DNA of 64,000 nucleotides from Hydrocarboniphaga sp. (GCF_028291725.1 NZ_JAQGNT010000066.1:32008-96007); one strand, 5' to 3'. Counted from the first letter of the stretch, positions 24,714 through 33,681 are shown. Notes: generated from the letters alone by a model not told the origin. Program-made: numbers and translations.

Positions 24714-25073
24714 ATGACAAGAGCAGGCATTCATGGGTGCGCAAGGGAGCTGGCCTACAGCCTTGCATTTCTGATCCTGGCAACAGCCACGCAGTCGGCG
24801 CGCGCGGATTCTCCGGCGCAGGTGGTGAAACAGGTTTCTCCGGACTATCCGGACAAGGCCGTAGCCCATTCGGTGGAGGGTTGGGTGGAGCTCGAGTTCG
24901 TCGTGGACACTGACGGCAAGGTTCGCGACGTCTCCGTCCTCAACGCCGAGCCGGCGAAGATGTTTGAAAGCTCGGCAGTCAGGGCGATCCAGAAATGGGT
25001 GTTCTCGCCGGCTCTGCGCAACGGCGCCCCGGTGGAAAGCCAGATGCGCCGCAAGTTCACGTTCAAGCAGTAG
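24714..25073 (+). CDS. Small TonB C-terminal domain protein
   Basis: 119-residue exported protein: signal peptide about 1-31 (ARA/DS) followed directly by a TonB C-terminal domain (SPDYPDKAVAHSVEGWVELEF, ALRNGAPVESQMRRKFTFKQ). It lacks the transmembrane anchor retained in TonB and the Pro-rich spacer, so it is a soluble periplasmic single-domain version, perhaps interacting with a TonB-dependent receptor plug. AGGAG nine bases before the ATG supports the start. No ExbB/ExbD genes nearby. Confidence 0.85.
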   Translation: MTRAGIHGCARELAYSLAFLILATATQSARADSPAQVVKQVSPDYPDKAVAHSVEGWVELEFVVDTDGKVRDVSVLNAEPAKMFESSAVRAIQKWVFSPALRNGAPVESQMRRKFTFKQ

Positions 25074-25172
25074 GCCGAGTTCGAGCCCTGGCATCAGGCT
25101 TGGCGGCTTGATCATTCGCCGGAGCACAGTAAAGTTGGCCGGATCAGCGCTAACTCTCCGGTGCAGTGCCCC

Positions 25173-25553
25173 ATGTACAAATCTCTGCTGGCGGTCGTCA
25201 TCGGCGGATCGATCGGCTGCCTGCTGCGCTTTTTTGCCGGGGTGAAACTCAACAGCGTCTATCCCAACCTGCCGATGGGCACCTTGCTGGTGAACCTGGT
25301 GGGCGGCCTGATCATCGGGATGGCCGTCGCGTTCTTCGCCAGGGCGCCGAACCTGGACCCAGCCTGGCGCGTGCTAATCATTACCGGCTTCTGCGGCGGC
25401 TTCACCACGTTCTCGGCGTTCTCGGCGGAAGTGATGCTGATGATGCAGGACGGCAGGCTGGGCTGGGCGGCCGCGACCGTCACCACCCACGTCGTCGGCT
25501 CGCTGCTGATGAGCTTCCTGGGATTCGCGCTGGTCGCCGGCATCCAGCGCTGA
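25173..25553 (+). CDS. crcB: Fluoride channel CrcB/FluC
   Basis: Four-helix inner-membrane fluoride exporter, 126 residues from the ATG at 25173. Marks: [20 protein letters not shown] with the pore Asn, and [13 protein letters not shown] with the Phe-box and sodium-site Thr-Thr. The frame allows a GTG four codons earlier, but the family start is [12 protein letters not shown]. I looked for a fluoride riboswitch in 25074-25172 and saw none. Dual-topology homodimer expected, since only one gene is present. Confidence 0.93.
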   Translation: MYKSLLAVVIGGSIGCLLRFFAGVKLNSVYPNLPMGTLLVNLVGGLIIGMAVAFFARAPNLDPAWRVLIITGFCGGFTTFSAFSAEVMLMMQDGRLGWAAATVTTHVVGSLLMSFLGFALVAGIQR

Positions 25554-25584
25554 GTTGGCGCTGAGTTGGCGCTGAGTTTTGGCG
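25549..25584 (+). repeat. Three tandem CTGAGTTGGCG-like units at the crcB stop
   Basis: CGCTGAGTTGG-CGCTGAGTTGG-CGCTGAGTTTTGG: the stop codon TGA is inside the first unit, so the tandem copies carry the stop three times. Confidence 0.7.
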
Positions 25585-25652
25585 TTGCCACGGAGGTGGA
25601 CGCCGCCGAGCCAGGCGGTCCATGCTTCGCGCTGCGGTGAAGGAGATCGACA

Positions 25653-27782
25653 ATGGAAGAGCGCATCCACTACGGCGCCTGCAATCTGTGCGAAGCCATC
25701 TGCGGCCTCGAGTTTCGTGTGGCCGGCCGCGAAATCCGCTCGATCCGCGGCGATGAAGCCGACCCCTTGTCGCGCGGCCATATCTGCCCGAAAGCGGTCG
25801 CGCTGAAGGACATTGATGAAGACCCTGATCGTCTGCGCCATCCGCTGATACGCGAGGACGGTATTTTTCGTCAGGCCAGCTGGGACGAGGCGCTGGATCG
25901 GGTCGCCGAGCGGCTCGTACAGATTCATAACGAGCATGGCGCCGACGCGATCGCGACCTATCTCGGCAATCCAACCGTGCACAACTACGGGGCGATGACG
26001 CATGCCTCGCATTTCCTCGGTCACTTCAAGACCCGCAACCGCTACAGCGCGACCTCGGTCGACCAGCTGCCGCATCAGCTGGTCGTCTGGTGGATGTACG
26101 GGCACCAGCTGCTGGTGCCGATCGCGGATATCGATCACACGAACTACTTCTTCGTGCTCGGCGCCAACCCGATGGCGTCCAACGGCAGCCTGATGACGGT
26201 GCCGGATTTCCGCGCGCGTCTGAAGGCACTGCAGGCACGCGGCGGCAAGATGGTGGTGCTCGACCCGCGCCGCAGCGAGACCGCAGACGTCGCCGACGAA
26301 TATCACGCGGTGCGGCCGGGCGGTGACGCCGCGTTCCTGCTCGGGTTTGTGAAAACCCTGTTCGACGAGCAGCTGACCCGGCCCGGGCGGCTAGCCGCCT
26401 TCAGCGACGGCCTGGCCGAGCTGCCCGCCGCCCTCGCCGCTTTCGATATCGAAATGCTGGCAGCGCAAAGCGGCATCGACAGTGGCAGCCTGCGCCGCCT
26501 GGCGCGCGAGTTCGCGGCGGCCGACGGCGCTGCGATGTACGGCCGCATGGGCGTGTCGACCCAGCGCCACGGCACGCTGTGCCAATGGCTGATCCAGCTG
26601 ATCAATCTGCTGACCGGCAATCTGGACCGCGTCGGCGGCGTGCTGTTCACCCGGCCGGCGGTCGATCTGATCGGCGGCCCGGCGAGCAAGCCCGGCAGCT
26701 TCGGCCGCTGGAAAAGCCGCGTGCGCGGCCTGCCCGAATTCGGCGGCGAACTGCCGGTGGCGGCGCTCGCCGAAGAAGTGCTGACACCGGGCGCAGGCCA
26801 GATCCGCGCGCTGGTGACCCACGCCGGCAACCCGGTGATGTCCACGCCCAATGGCCGCCAGCTCGACCGCGCGCTGGCATCGCTGGAGTTCATGGTCGCA
26901 ATCGATCTCTATCTCAACGAAACCACGCGTCACGCCGACGTGATCCTGCCGCCGACGCCGGCGGTCGAGCATGATCAGTACGACCTGATCTTTCATATCT
27001 TCGCCGTGCGCAATACCGCGCGCTGGTCGGCGCCGACGTTCGACAAGAGCGAGAACGCGCTGCACGACTGGGAGATCTTTACCCGGCTCGGGGAAAAAGT
27101 CGCCGCGCGTCTCGGCACCCAACCCCGGCCCGCGATGCGCCCCGAGCAGATCATCGACCTGGGCCTGCAAGCCGGCCCCTACGGCGCGATGCAGAACCAT
27201 CCGCTGAAGCTGAGCCTGAAGGCGCTGAAAGCGGCGCCGCATGGCATCGATCTCGGGGCACTGCAACCGAGCCTGCCGCAGCGTCTGGTGCATGCGGACC
27301 AGCGCATCCGCTGCGCGCCCGCCGAGATGCTCGAAGCCCTGCAGCGCTATCACCAGGAGCTGATGCAACCGGCCCGCGCGGTCGACGGCGAGCTGCGCCT
27401 GATCGGCCGCCGCCACCTGCGCAGCAACAATTCGTGGATGCACAACAGCCAGCGGCTGACCAAGGGCCCGTCGCGGCATCAGCTGCTGATGCATCCGCAG
27501 GATCTGCAATCGCGCAGCCTGGCCGACGGCAGCCGGGTGCGCGTGCGCTCGCGCACCGGCGAGATCGTCGTCGAGGTGCAGGCCAGCGCGGATATGATGC
27601 CGGGTGTGGTCTCGCTGCCGCACGGCTGGGGCCACGACCGCGCCGGAACGCGCATGGAGATCGCGCAGCGCCAGCCCGGCGCGAGCGCCAACGATCTGAC
27701 CGACGAACTCGAACTCGACGTATCCGGCAATGCCGCGCTCAACGGCCTCGCGGTGCAAGTGCTAGGGCCTGTTAACCATTAG
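25653..27782 (+). CDS. Molybdopterin-containing oxidoreductase (formate dehydrogenase-like)
   Basis: 709-residue catalytic-subunit protein with one 4Fe-4S cluster (Cys10, Cys13, Cys17, Cys45: CNLCEAIC...HICPK) and bis-MGD domains; DVILPPTPAVEHDQ and C-terminal MGD-binding HNSQRL...LPHGWGH fit. No Tat signal, so cytosolic. At the metal-ligand region (YSATSVDQLPHQ) no Cys or selenocysteine is seen, so it is not a classical formate dehydrogenase; this uncharacterised group is widespread. AAGGAG seven bases before ATG supports the start. The last six codons (LGPVNH and stop) lie in a 52-base perfect palindrome, so the C-terminal tail is repeat-derived. No partner subunit is adjacent. Confidence 0.87.
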   Translation: MEERIHYGACNLCEAICGLEFRVAGREIRSIRGDEADPLSRGHICPKAVALKDIDEDPDRLRHPLIREDGIFRQASWDEALDRVAERLVQIHNEHGADAIATYLGNPTVHNYGAMTHASHFLGHFKTRNRYSATSVDQLPHQLVVWWMYGHQLLVPIADIDHTNYFFVLGANPMASNGSLMTVPDFRARLKALQARGGKMVVLDPRRSETADVADEYHAVRPGGDAAFLLGFVKTLFDEQLTRPGRLAAFSDGLAELPAALAAFDIEMLAAQSGIDSGSLRRLAREFAAADGAAMYGRMGVSTQRHGTLCQWLIQLINLLTGNLDRVGGVLFTRPAVDLIGGPASKPGSFGRWKSRVRGLPEFGGELPVAALAEEVLTPGAGQIRALVTHAGNPVMSTPNGRQLDRALASLEFMVAIDLYLNETTRHADVILPPTPAVEHDQYDLIFHIFAVRNTARWSAPTFDKSENALHDWEIFTRLGEKVAARLGTQPRPAMRPEQIIDLGLQAGPYGAMQNHPLKLSLKALKAAPHGIDLGALQPSLPQRLVHADQRIRCAPAEMLEALQRYHQELMQPARAVDGELRLIGRRHLRSNNSWMHNSQRLTKGPSRHQLLMHPQDLQSRSLADGSRVRVRSRTGEIVVEVQASADMMPGVVSLPHGWGHDRAGTRMEIAQRQPGASANDLTDELELDVSGNAALNGLAVQVLGPVNH

Positions 27783-27812
27783 GCGATCGCCTAATGGTTA
27801 ACAGGCCCTAGC
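27761..27812. repeat. Perfect 52-base palindrome without spacer
   Basis: GCTAGGGCCTGTTAACCATT... runs into AGGCGATCGCCT and back; both halves (27761-27786, 27787-27812) are exact complements. Centre is GGCGATCGCC. It carries the stop codon (27780-27782) of the molybdopterin enzyme and no GTAG head. Confidence 0.92.
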
Positions 27813-27904
27813 AGCCTGAGAACGGGGCTTCGGGGATAATGCCGGCCGCTGAGGGCTCGGCATGCTCCACGCCGGCCGTCATTCCAATCGATAAGGGCTT
27901 CGAC

Positions 27905-28867
27905 ATGTCAGACGCTTCCTCGCCGGCGACGGCGCGGGTTTTCACGTGGTCCACAGGACACACGCTGTGCAACGGCGTCGAGATCTACTGGGAGCAGGCC
28001 GGTCCCGCAAGCGCCGAGCCGGTGGTGCTGATCAACGGCCTGTCGCGGCAGCTGGTCGACTGGCCCGACTCGTTCTGCGACGGCCTGCTGGCCCAGGGCT
28101 TGCGCGTGCTGCGCTTCGACAATCGCGACTGCGGCCTGTCGGGCGAGGCCGGGCGCGGAATCAGATTCAACATGCCGCGCAGCATCCTGCGCAATCGTCT
28201 GCGCCTGCCCATCGTCAGCGACTACACGCTGCACGACATGGCTGCCGATACGCTGGCGCTGATGGACGCGCTGCAGCTGCCGCGCGCGCACCTGGTCGGC
28301 GTGTCGATGGGCGGCATGATCGCGCAGATCATCGCCGGTACCGCGCCGCAGCGTGCCTTAAGCCTGTGCTCGATCATGTCCGGCAGCAATCATCCCTGGA
28401 GCCCGGGCCCGGTGTTGGCGATCACCAGGCAGATGTTCGGCAAACGCTCCGCCGACCAATCGCGGGATACGATCGTCGAGCGCAGCGTGACCATGCGCAA
28501 GCTGCTCCGCAGCCCGGCCTACCCGATACCGGAAGCCGAGCTGCGCCGGCTCGCCGGGCGTGACTTCGATCGCGCATTCCGCCCCGGCGGAATCCTGCGG
28601 CAGACGCATGCGATCCTCGCCACCGGCAGTATCGAAGCGCTGTTGCCAAAAGTCACCGCGCCGACCGTCGTGATCCACGGCAGCGCCGATCCGATGGTGC
28701 GGCTCACCAGCGGCAGGCGCTCGGCGCGGCTGATCCCGAACGCGAAGCTCGAACTGATACCGGGCATGGGCCACGACCTTCCCGAAGCGCTGGTGCCGAA
28801 GCTGCTGGAACTGATCGTCGCCAATATCGGGCGCGGCAAACAGAAGCCGGACCGCCCGATCCGATGA
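27905..28867 (+). CDS. Alpha/beta hydrolase (esterase-like)
   Basis: 320-residue cytosolic hydrolase. Nucleophile elbow VGVSMGGMIAQ, acid HGSADPM, His in GMGHDLP, oxyanion region INGLSRQ. The frame opens at 27839, but the ATG at 27905 (MSDASSPATARVF) is preferred because 27839 would start in sequence next to the palindrome without a ribosome site. It sits 7 bases before the Baeyer-Villiger monooxygenase gene; in such pairs the monooxygenase turns a ketone into an ester and the hydrolase cleaves it. Substrate unknown. Confidence 0.87.
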   Translation: MSDASSPATARVFTWSTGHTLCNGVEIYWEQAGPASAEPVVLINGLSRQLVDWPDSFCDGLLAQGLRVLRFDNRDCGLSGEAGRGIRFNMPRSILRNRLRLPIVSDYTLHDMAADTLALMDALQLPRAHLVGVSMGGMIAQIIAGTAPQRALSLCSIMSGSNHPWSPGPVLAITRQMFGKRSADQSRDTIVERSVTMRKLLRSPAYPIPEAELRRLAGRDFDRAFRPGGILRQTHAILATGSIEALLPKVTAPTVVIHGSADPMVRLTSGRRSARLIPNAKLELIPGMGHDLPEALVPKLLELIVANIGRGKQKPDRPIR

Positions 28868-28874
28868 CTAGCCG

Positions 28875-30347
28875 ATGAAGAGGCGGCCTCCTTCCAACAT
28901 CGAACATTTCGACGTGCTGATCGTCGGCGCCGGTCTGTCGGGTATCGACGCCGCGTACCGGCTGCAGAGCGAATGCTCGGGCAAGCACTACGCGATCCTC
29001 GAGGCGCGCGATGCGCTCGGCGGCACCTGGGATCTGTTCCGCTATCCCGGCATCCGCGCAGACTCCGACATGTACACGCTCGGCTTTCCGTTCCGGCCCT
29101 GGCGCGGCGATATCTCGATCGCGCCAGGCGACGCGATCCGCGACTACATTCGCGAAACCGCCGAGGAATACGGCATCGACCGCAAGATCCGTTTCGGTCA
29201 CTGCATCAGCCGCGCCGCCTGGTCGTCGGAGACTTCGCGCTGGACCGTTGAAGGCACGGCAGCCGGCAAGCCGTTCGTGCTCAGCTGCTCGTTCCTGTCG
29301 ACGTGCTGCGGCTACTACGATTATGCGCAGGGCTACACACCGGAATTCGACGGCATCGAAAATTTTTCCGGGCAGCTGCTGCATCCACAGCAATGGCCCG
29401 ACCAGCTCGACCTGGCCGGCAAGCGCGTCGTCGTGATCGGCAGCGGCGCCACCGCGGTGACGCTGATCCCGTCGCTGGCGGCACAGGCGGCGCGGGTGAC
29501 GATGCTGCAGCGCTCGCCGAGCTACATCGTCGCGATGCCGGCCAAAGACCGCATCGCCAACTGGATGCGCGACAAACTGCCGGGCCGTATCGCCGACGCC
29601 CTCGCGCGCTGGAAAAACCTGGGCCTCGCGATCCTGCTGTACCAGCTCGCGCAGCGGAGGCCGGAGCGCATCCGCAAAGCGCTGCTGCAGCGGCTGCGCC
29701 GGCAGCTCGGGCCGGCGGTCGACGTCGATACGCATTTTTCGCCGGCCTACAAGCCCTGGGATCAGCGCCTGTGCCTGGCACCGGACGGCGATCTGTTCAA
29801 GGTGCTGCGCTCGGGGCAGGCGGACATCGTCACCGACCATATCCAGGGTTTCGTCGAGAACGGCATCCGGCTGCGTTCGGGCCGGATACTGGCGGCCGAC
29901 ATCGTCGTGACCGCGACCGGGCTGAACATCAAGCTGATGGGCGGCATCGAGCTGCTCGTCGACGGCGAGCCGGTGAAGCTGGCCGACAAGCTGATCTACA
30001 AGGGCATGATGCTCAGCGATGTGCCGAACCTGGCGTTCGCATTCGGCTACACCAATGCCTCGTGGACGCTGAAGTGCGATCTGAGCGCAGGCTACGTGTG
30101 CCGGCTGCTGAACCACATGGATCGCAAAGGCTACCAGCGCTGCACGCCGCGGCCGCGCGATGCCGGGCTGACCAGCGTACCGATGTCGACGCTGCGATCC
30201 GGCTATCTGCTGCGCGCCAGAGGCCTGGTTCCGCGCCAGGGCTCCAGGGCGCCCTGGCGGGTGCACCAGAACTACGTGATCGATCTCGCGGTGATGAAGT
30301 ACACCCGCGTCGACGACGGCGTCATGGAATTCGGCAAGGCGGCGTAG
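28875..30347 (+). CDS. Flavin monooxygenase, Baeyer-Villiger type (EthA-like)
   Basis: 490-residue FAD/NADPH monooxygenase inserting oxygen next to a ketone carbonyl. FAD-binding GAGLSG (about 18-23), the Baeyer-Villiger fingerprint FSGQLLHPQQW (FxGxxxHxxxW), and NADPH-binding GSGATA. Overall pattern (YPGIRADSDMYTLGF..PW) matches the EthA-type group, known for ketones and activation of thioamides. It directly follows the hydrolase gene. The stop TAG is supplied by the repeat beginning at 30344, and the facing LysR gene ends in the same element. Confidence 0.92.
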   Translation: MKRRPPSNIEHFDVLIVGAGLSGIDAAYRLQSECSGKHYAILEARDALGGTWDLFRYPGIRADSDMYTLGFPFRPWRGDISIAPGDAIRDYIRETAEEYGIDRKIRFGHCISRAAWSSETSRWTVEGTAAGKPFVLSCSFLSTCCGYYDYAQGYTPEFDGIENFSGQLLHPQQWPDQLDLAGKRVVVIGSGATAVTLIPSLAAQAARVTMLQRSPSYIVAMPAKDRIANWMRDKLPGRIADALARWKNLGLAILLYQLAQRRPERIRKALLQRLRRQLGPAVDVDTHFSPAYKPWDQRLCLAPDGDLFKVLRSGQADIVTDHIQGFVENGIRLRSGRILAADIVVTATGLNIKLMGGIELLVDGEPVKLADKLIYKGMMLSDVPNLAFAFGYTNASWTLKCDLSAGYVCRLLNHMDRKGYQRCTPRPRDAGLTSVPMSTLRSGYLLRARGLVPRQGSRAPWRVHQNYVIDLAVMKYTRVDDGVMEFGKAA

Positions 30348-30422
30348 GTCGGCAATCCCTTGCCGACGTGTACCTTCAATGCGCAACCGGGGCCTCGCGT
30401 CGGCAAAGGATTGCCGGCCTAC
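30344..30422. repeat. REPIN, GTCGGCAA family, carrying stop codons of both flanking genes
   Basis: GTAGGTCGGCAATCCCTTGC ... CAAAGGATTGCCGGCCTAC. Left TAG (30345-30347) ends the monooxygenase; right CTA (30419-30421) is the TAG stop of the convergent LysR gene. Confidence 0.92.
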
Positions 30423-31327
30423 GCGGGCGAGGTCACTTCCCTGACGACATCGATGAAGGCACGCAGGCCGGCAGCAATGTGGCGATGCTTCGGGAAGTAC
30501 AGGCACAGCCCCGGGTACGTCGGACACCAGTCGTCCAGTACGCGGACCAGGCGTCCGGCTGCGATGTGGTCCGCGACCGCCCATTCGCTGGTCCAGATCA
30601 GGCCGACGCCGTCCAACGCGGCCTCGATCATCAGGTTGTGGTTGTCCAGCGTCATCGAGCCGCTGACGTCGACCAGCTGCTGCTCGCCGCGCTTGTCGAA
30701 TTCCCATTTGTAGATCGCGCCGCTCGGATACCGGCTGCGCACACACGGATGCTGGGCAAGATCGGCCGGCGAGCGCGGCTTTTTGCGCCGGGCGAAATAC
30801 TCCGGCGAGCCGACGACGACGAAGCGCAGCGGCCCGCTGCAAGGCACGGCGACCATGTCCTGCGGCACATTTTCGGCCTCGCGAATGCCGGCATCGAAGC
30901 CGTCGGCCACGATGTCGACCCGCCGGCCCTCGGTGACGATGTCAACCTGCATGTCCGGGTAACGCCGCAGGAACTCGAACACGAGCGGCCGCAGAATCAT
31001 CCTGGCGGCGCCTTCGGACGTATTCAGCCGCAGCGTGCCGGTCGGCGTGTCGCGGAATTCGTTGACCGCCTCCATCGCCGCGGATATCTCCCGCAGCGCC
31101 GGCTGCACCCGGGCCAGGAACTGCTCGCCGGCTTCAGACAGCGACACGCTGCGCGTTGTGCGGTTGAACAGCCGCACGCCCATGCGCTGCTCCAGCGCCG
31201 CGACCGCGTGGCTCAGCGCCGACGGCGACATGCCCAGTTCGCCGGCCGCACGGCGGAAGCTGCGATGCGTGGATACCGCGACCACCGCGTTGAGTTCGAA
31301 CAGACCCGCCTTGTGCTTGGCGCTCAT
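30419..31327 (-). CDS. LysR-family transcriptional regulator
   Basis: 302-residue regulator: winged helix 1-65 with AVVAVSTHRSFRRAAGELGMSPSALSHAV-type helix-turn-helix, then a periplasmic-binding-protein-like effector domain. Divergent from the SDR gene (99-base gap 31328-31426), the usual arrangement for a LysR protein controlling its neighbour. Binds DNA as a tetramer; effector unknown. The C-terminus (REVTSPA and stop) ends in the repeat shared with the monooxygenase gene. Confidence 0.9.
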   Translation of the reverse strand: MSAKHKAGLFELNAVVAVSTHRSFRRAAGELGMSPSALSHAVAALEQRMGVRLFNRTTRSVSLSEAGEQFLARVQPALREISAAMEAVNEFRDTPTGTLRLNTSEGAARMILRPLVFEFLRRYPDMQVDIVTEGRRVDIVADGFDAGIREAENVPQDMVAVPCSGPLRFVVVGSPEYFARRKKPRSPADLAQHPCVRSRYPSGAIYKWEFDKRGEQQLVDVSGSMTLDNHNLMIEAALDGVGLIWTSEWAVADHIAAGRLVRVLDDWCPTYPGLCLYFPKHRHIAAGLRAFIDVVREVTSPA

Positions 31328-31426
31328 TGTGCTGATTCCTGCATGACTTCGTGCAAGATTAGCCTGATTGTTTCATCGGTGGGTCACGCCTAATGTGGGT
31401 ACGCACACCCACCTGGATCACCCTCA

Positions 31427-32257
31427 ATGACCAAGACCGTCCTCATCACCGGCGCCTCGACCGGCTTCGGCAAGTCCGCCGCTCAACTTTTTGCCAGCCA
31501 CGGCTGGAACGTGACCGCGACGATGCGCGACCCGTCCGCCGGCGCCGAGTTGGCGCAGCTCGACAAGGTGTTCGTCACGCATCTCGACGTGCAGGATCGC
31601 GACAGCATCGACCAGGCCATCGCCGCCGGTATCGATCGCTTCGGCCGCATCGACGTGCTGGTCAACAATGCCGGCTTCGGCCTGTTCGGCATCTTCGAAT
31701 CGACGCCGCGCGACAAGATCCAGCAGCAGTTCGACGTCAACCTGTTCGGCGTGATGGATGTCACCCGCGCGCTGCTGCCGCACTTCCGCCGCAACCGGGC
31801 CGGCGTGATCGTCAACGTCAGTTCCGGCGCCGGCGTGTTCGGCCTGCCGATGATCTCGCCGTACACCGCCAGCAAGTTTGCGCTCGAAGGTTTCTCGGAG
31901 TCGCTTTCCTACGAGCTGCTGTCGCAGAACATCGTCGTCAAGATCGTTGAGCCGGGCGGCGTGCTCAGCACGCAGTTCGGCACGCGCTCGAGCGCCGAAG
32001 CGGTGCAGGTCTCTGCGCCGAAAGATTACGAGCGCTTTGTCGAAGGCAGCCTCGCGGTGTTCGCCGGTCTGCGCGCGGCACGCCTGGCGACGTCCGAGGA
32101 TGTCGCCCGGGTTATCTTCGATGCGGCGACTGACGGCAGCGATCGTCTGCGCTATCTGGCGACGAAGGACATCGAGCCCCTCGTGAAGGCGCGCCGGGAA
32201 ACTTCCGAAGACGAGTACGTGGCGATGATGCGCTCGCGGTATCTGGCGAAGTCTTGA
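31427..32257 (+). CDS. Short-chain dehydrogenase/reductase
   Basis: 276-residue NAD(P)-dependent oxidoreductase. TGASTGFG cofactor motif, NNAG, and catalytic S-YTASK (Ser, Tyr, Lys). The classical SDR Rossmann order is complete, with a C-terminal extension typical of the 'SDR family oxidoreductase' group acting on ketones/alcohols. Divergent from a LysR regulator that likely controls it. Substrate unknown. Confidence 0.9.
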   Translation: MTKTVLITGASTGFGKSAAQLFASHGWNVTATMRDPSAGAELAQLDKVFVTHLDVQDRDSIDQAIAAGIDRFGRIDVLVNNAGFGLFGIFESTPRDKIQQQFDVNLFGVMDVTRALLPHFRRNRAGVIVNVSSGAGVFGLPMISPYTASKFALEGFSESLSYELLSQNIVVKIVEPGGVLSTQFGTRSSAEAVQVSAPKDYERFVEGSLAVFAGLRAARLATSEDVARVIFDAATDGSDRLRYLATKDIEPLVKARRETSEDEYVAMMRSRYLAKS

Positions 32258-32267
32258 TTTGCGAACA

Positions 32268-32333
32268 GTAGGAGCGGCCCTTGGCCGCGATTGTGACGAT
32301 CAGGCCTCGATCGCGGCCAAGGGCCGCTCCTAC
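32268..32333. repeat. REPIN, GAGCGGCCCTTGGCCGC family
   Basis: GTAGGAGCGGCCCTTGGCCG ... and exact complement CGGCCAAGGGCCGCTCCTAC; sits between convergent SDR and metallopeptidase genes and supplies the latter's TAG stop (32330-32332). Confidence 0.9.
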
Positions 32334-32854
32334 AGTGGCTTGAGCGTAACGGCAGCGGCACTGTCCACCAGCTCCCGATGCGCCAGATACAGCCGCAGAT
32401 CGAACTCGATCTGGTGGTAGTCCGGCAGCATGTGCCGGCACAGCTGGTAGAAGGCCTTGTTGTGCTCGGATTCCTTCAGATGCGCGAGTTCATGCACGAC
32501 GACCATCTCGAGAAATTCCGGCGGTGCGTCCTTGAACAGCGAGGCGATGCGGATTTCCTGCTTGGATTTGAGCCTGCCGCCCTGCACGCGCGAGATCGTG
32601 GTGTGCAGGCCGAGCACGCTGCGCAGCACGTCCATCTTGTTCTGGTAGACAACCTTGTGCAGCGAAGCGGCGCTGCGGAGGTACTGCTGCTTCAGACCGA
32701 TCGCGTACTCGTACAGCGCCTTGTCGGTGCGGATCTCGTGCCTTGCCGCATAGCGGCGATGCAGATAGCCGGCCAGCCGATCGGTCTCGATCAGCTCGCG
32801 GACCTGCGCCTGCGTGGCGGCCGGATAGGCGTCGAAATAACGAAGCACGGACAT
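32330..32854 (-). CDS. YgjP-like (DUF45/SprT-type) zinc metallopeptidase
   Basis: 174-residue protein with the zinc motif HELAHLKESEHNKAFYQL (HExxH and a third His), as in YgjP-like metal-dependent hydrolases. The frame opens at 32968, but the first ~38 residues are Arg-rich and low quality; ATG at 32854 (MSVLRYFDAYP) is preferred. Cytosolic, function poorly known. The last sense codon CTG is followed by the repeat's TAG. Confidence 0.85.
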   Translation of the reverse strand: MSVLRYFDAYPAATQAQVRELIETDRLAGYLHRRYAARHEIRTDKALYEYAIGLKQQYLRSAASLHKVVYQNKMDVLRSVLGLHTTISRVQGGRLKSKQEIRIASLFKDAPPEFLEMVVVHELAHLKESEHNKAFYQLCRHMLPDYHQIEFDLRLYLAHRELVDSAAAVTLKPL

Positions 32855-32997
32855 CGCGCCACTATACCGGTGAGCTGCTCGGCGGTATCGGCCTTGCGGC
32901 CGCCCGGTCTTTGGCCTCAGAAGACGCCCACGCGGTAGCATCCGGCGGCGCACTGCGCGCTGCGCCACACGACTGACCGAGCACGGAGCCGCGATTG

Positions 32998-33681
32998 ATG
33001 ATCAACGTCGACCCGACCACGCTGCGAGCCGAACGCCGCACCGGCAGGCTGGCGCGCATAGCGGCCCTGGGGCTGGTCGCGGCCGGAGTCGCCTGCGCGT
33101 TCTGGCTGCGCGCCGAGCATGTGCAATGGTCGGCCGAGTCGTTGCGCGTCTGGATACTGCAGTGGCCGATGGCGCCAGCCGCGTTCGTCGCGGTGATGGT
33201 GCTGCGGCCTTTTCTGCTGATTCCATCCTTGTTACTGATGACCGCCGGCGGCGCGCTGTTCGGTGTCGTGGCCGGCACCCTGCTCGGCGCGATCGGCGGC
33301 GCGATCAGCGGCGTGATGATGTTCTGGCTGGCGCGCAGCCTAGGCCGCGACTTCGTCGAGCGCCGGCTCGGCGCAAGACTGGCACGGGTCGACAGCTACT
33401 TTCACGAGCGCGGCGCCAAGCTGGTCGCGCTGTACACCGCATTCCCGGCGACGCCGCTCAGCATCGCCCAGGTCGCCTGCGGACTGTCGTCGATACGGAT
33501 ACTGCCGTTCACCATCGCGACGCTGATCGGCGTGCTGCCGCGTACCGCTCTGCTCGCCTGGTTCGGCGATTCGCTGGCGCAGCAGCAATGGCGGCGTGCG
33601 GCTGCGGCGCTGGTGCTGATTGCGCTCGCGATCATGATCGGGCTGGCGATACGCCGCCGCATCGCCGCGCCAAAAGCGTAG
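32998..33681 (+). CDS. TVP38/TMEM64 (VTT/DedA-like) membrane protein
   Basis: 227-residue inner-membrane protein of the VTT family, related to DedA and eukaryotic TMEM64/VMP1 scramblases. Hydrophobic helices with a re-entrant LRPFLLIPSLLLMTAGGALFG segment and the family GAIGGAISGVMMFWLARSLGRDFVERRL motif. TTG at 32995 also fits; GGAG is 9 bases from the ATG and 6 from the TTG. Role uncertain (lipid or ion homeostasis). Stop TAG lies in the REPIN head at 33678. Confidence 0.86.
   Translation: MINVDPTTLRAERRTGRLARIAALGLVAAGVACAFWLRAEHVQWSAESLRVWILQWPMAPAAFVAVMVLRPFLLIPSLLLMTAGGALFGVVAGTLLGAIGGAISGVMMFWLARSLGRDFVERRLGARLARVDSYFHERGAKLVALYTAFPATPLSIAQVACGLSSIRILPFTIATLIGVLPRTALLAWFGDSLAQQQWRRAAAALVLIALAIMIGLAIRRRIAAPKA

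Noticed and set aside
25074..25172. Fluoride riboswitch upstream of crcB
   Set aside because: No match to the crcB motif core (GGNGAUGG and the pseudoknot partner) could be found.
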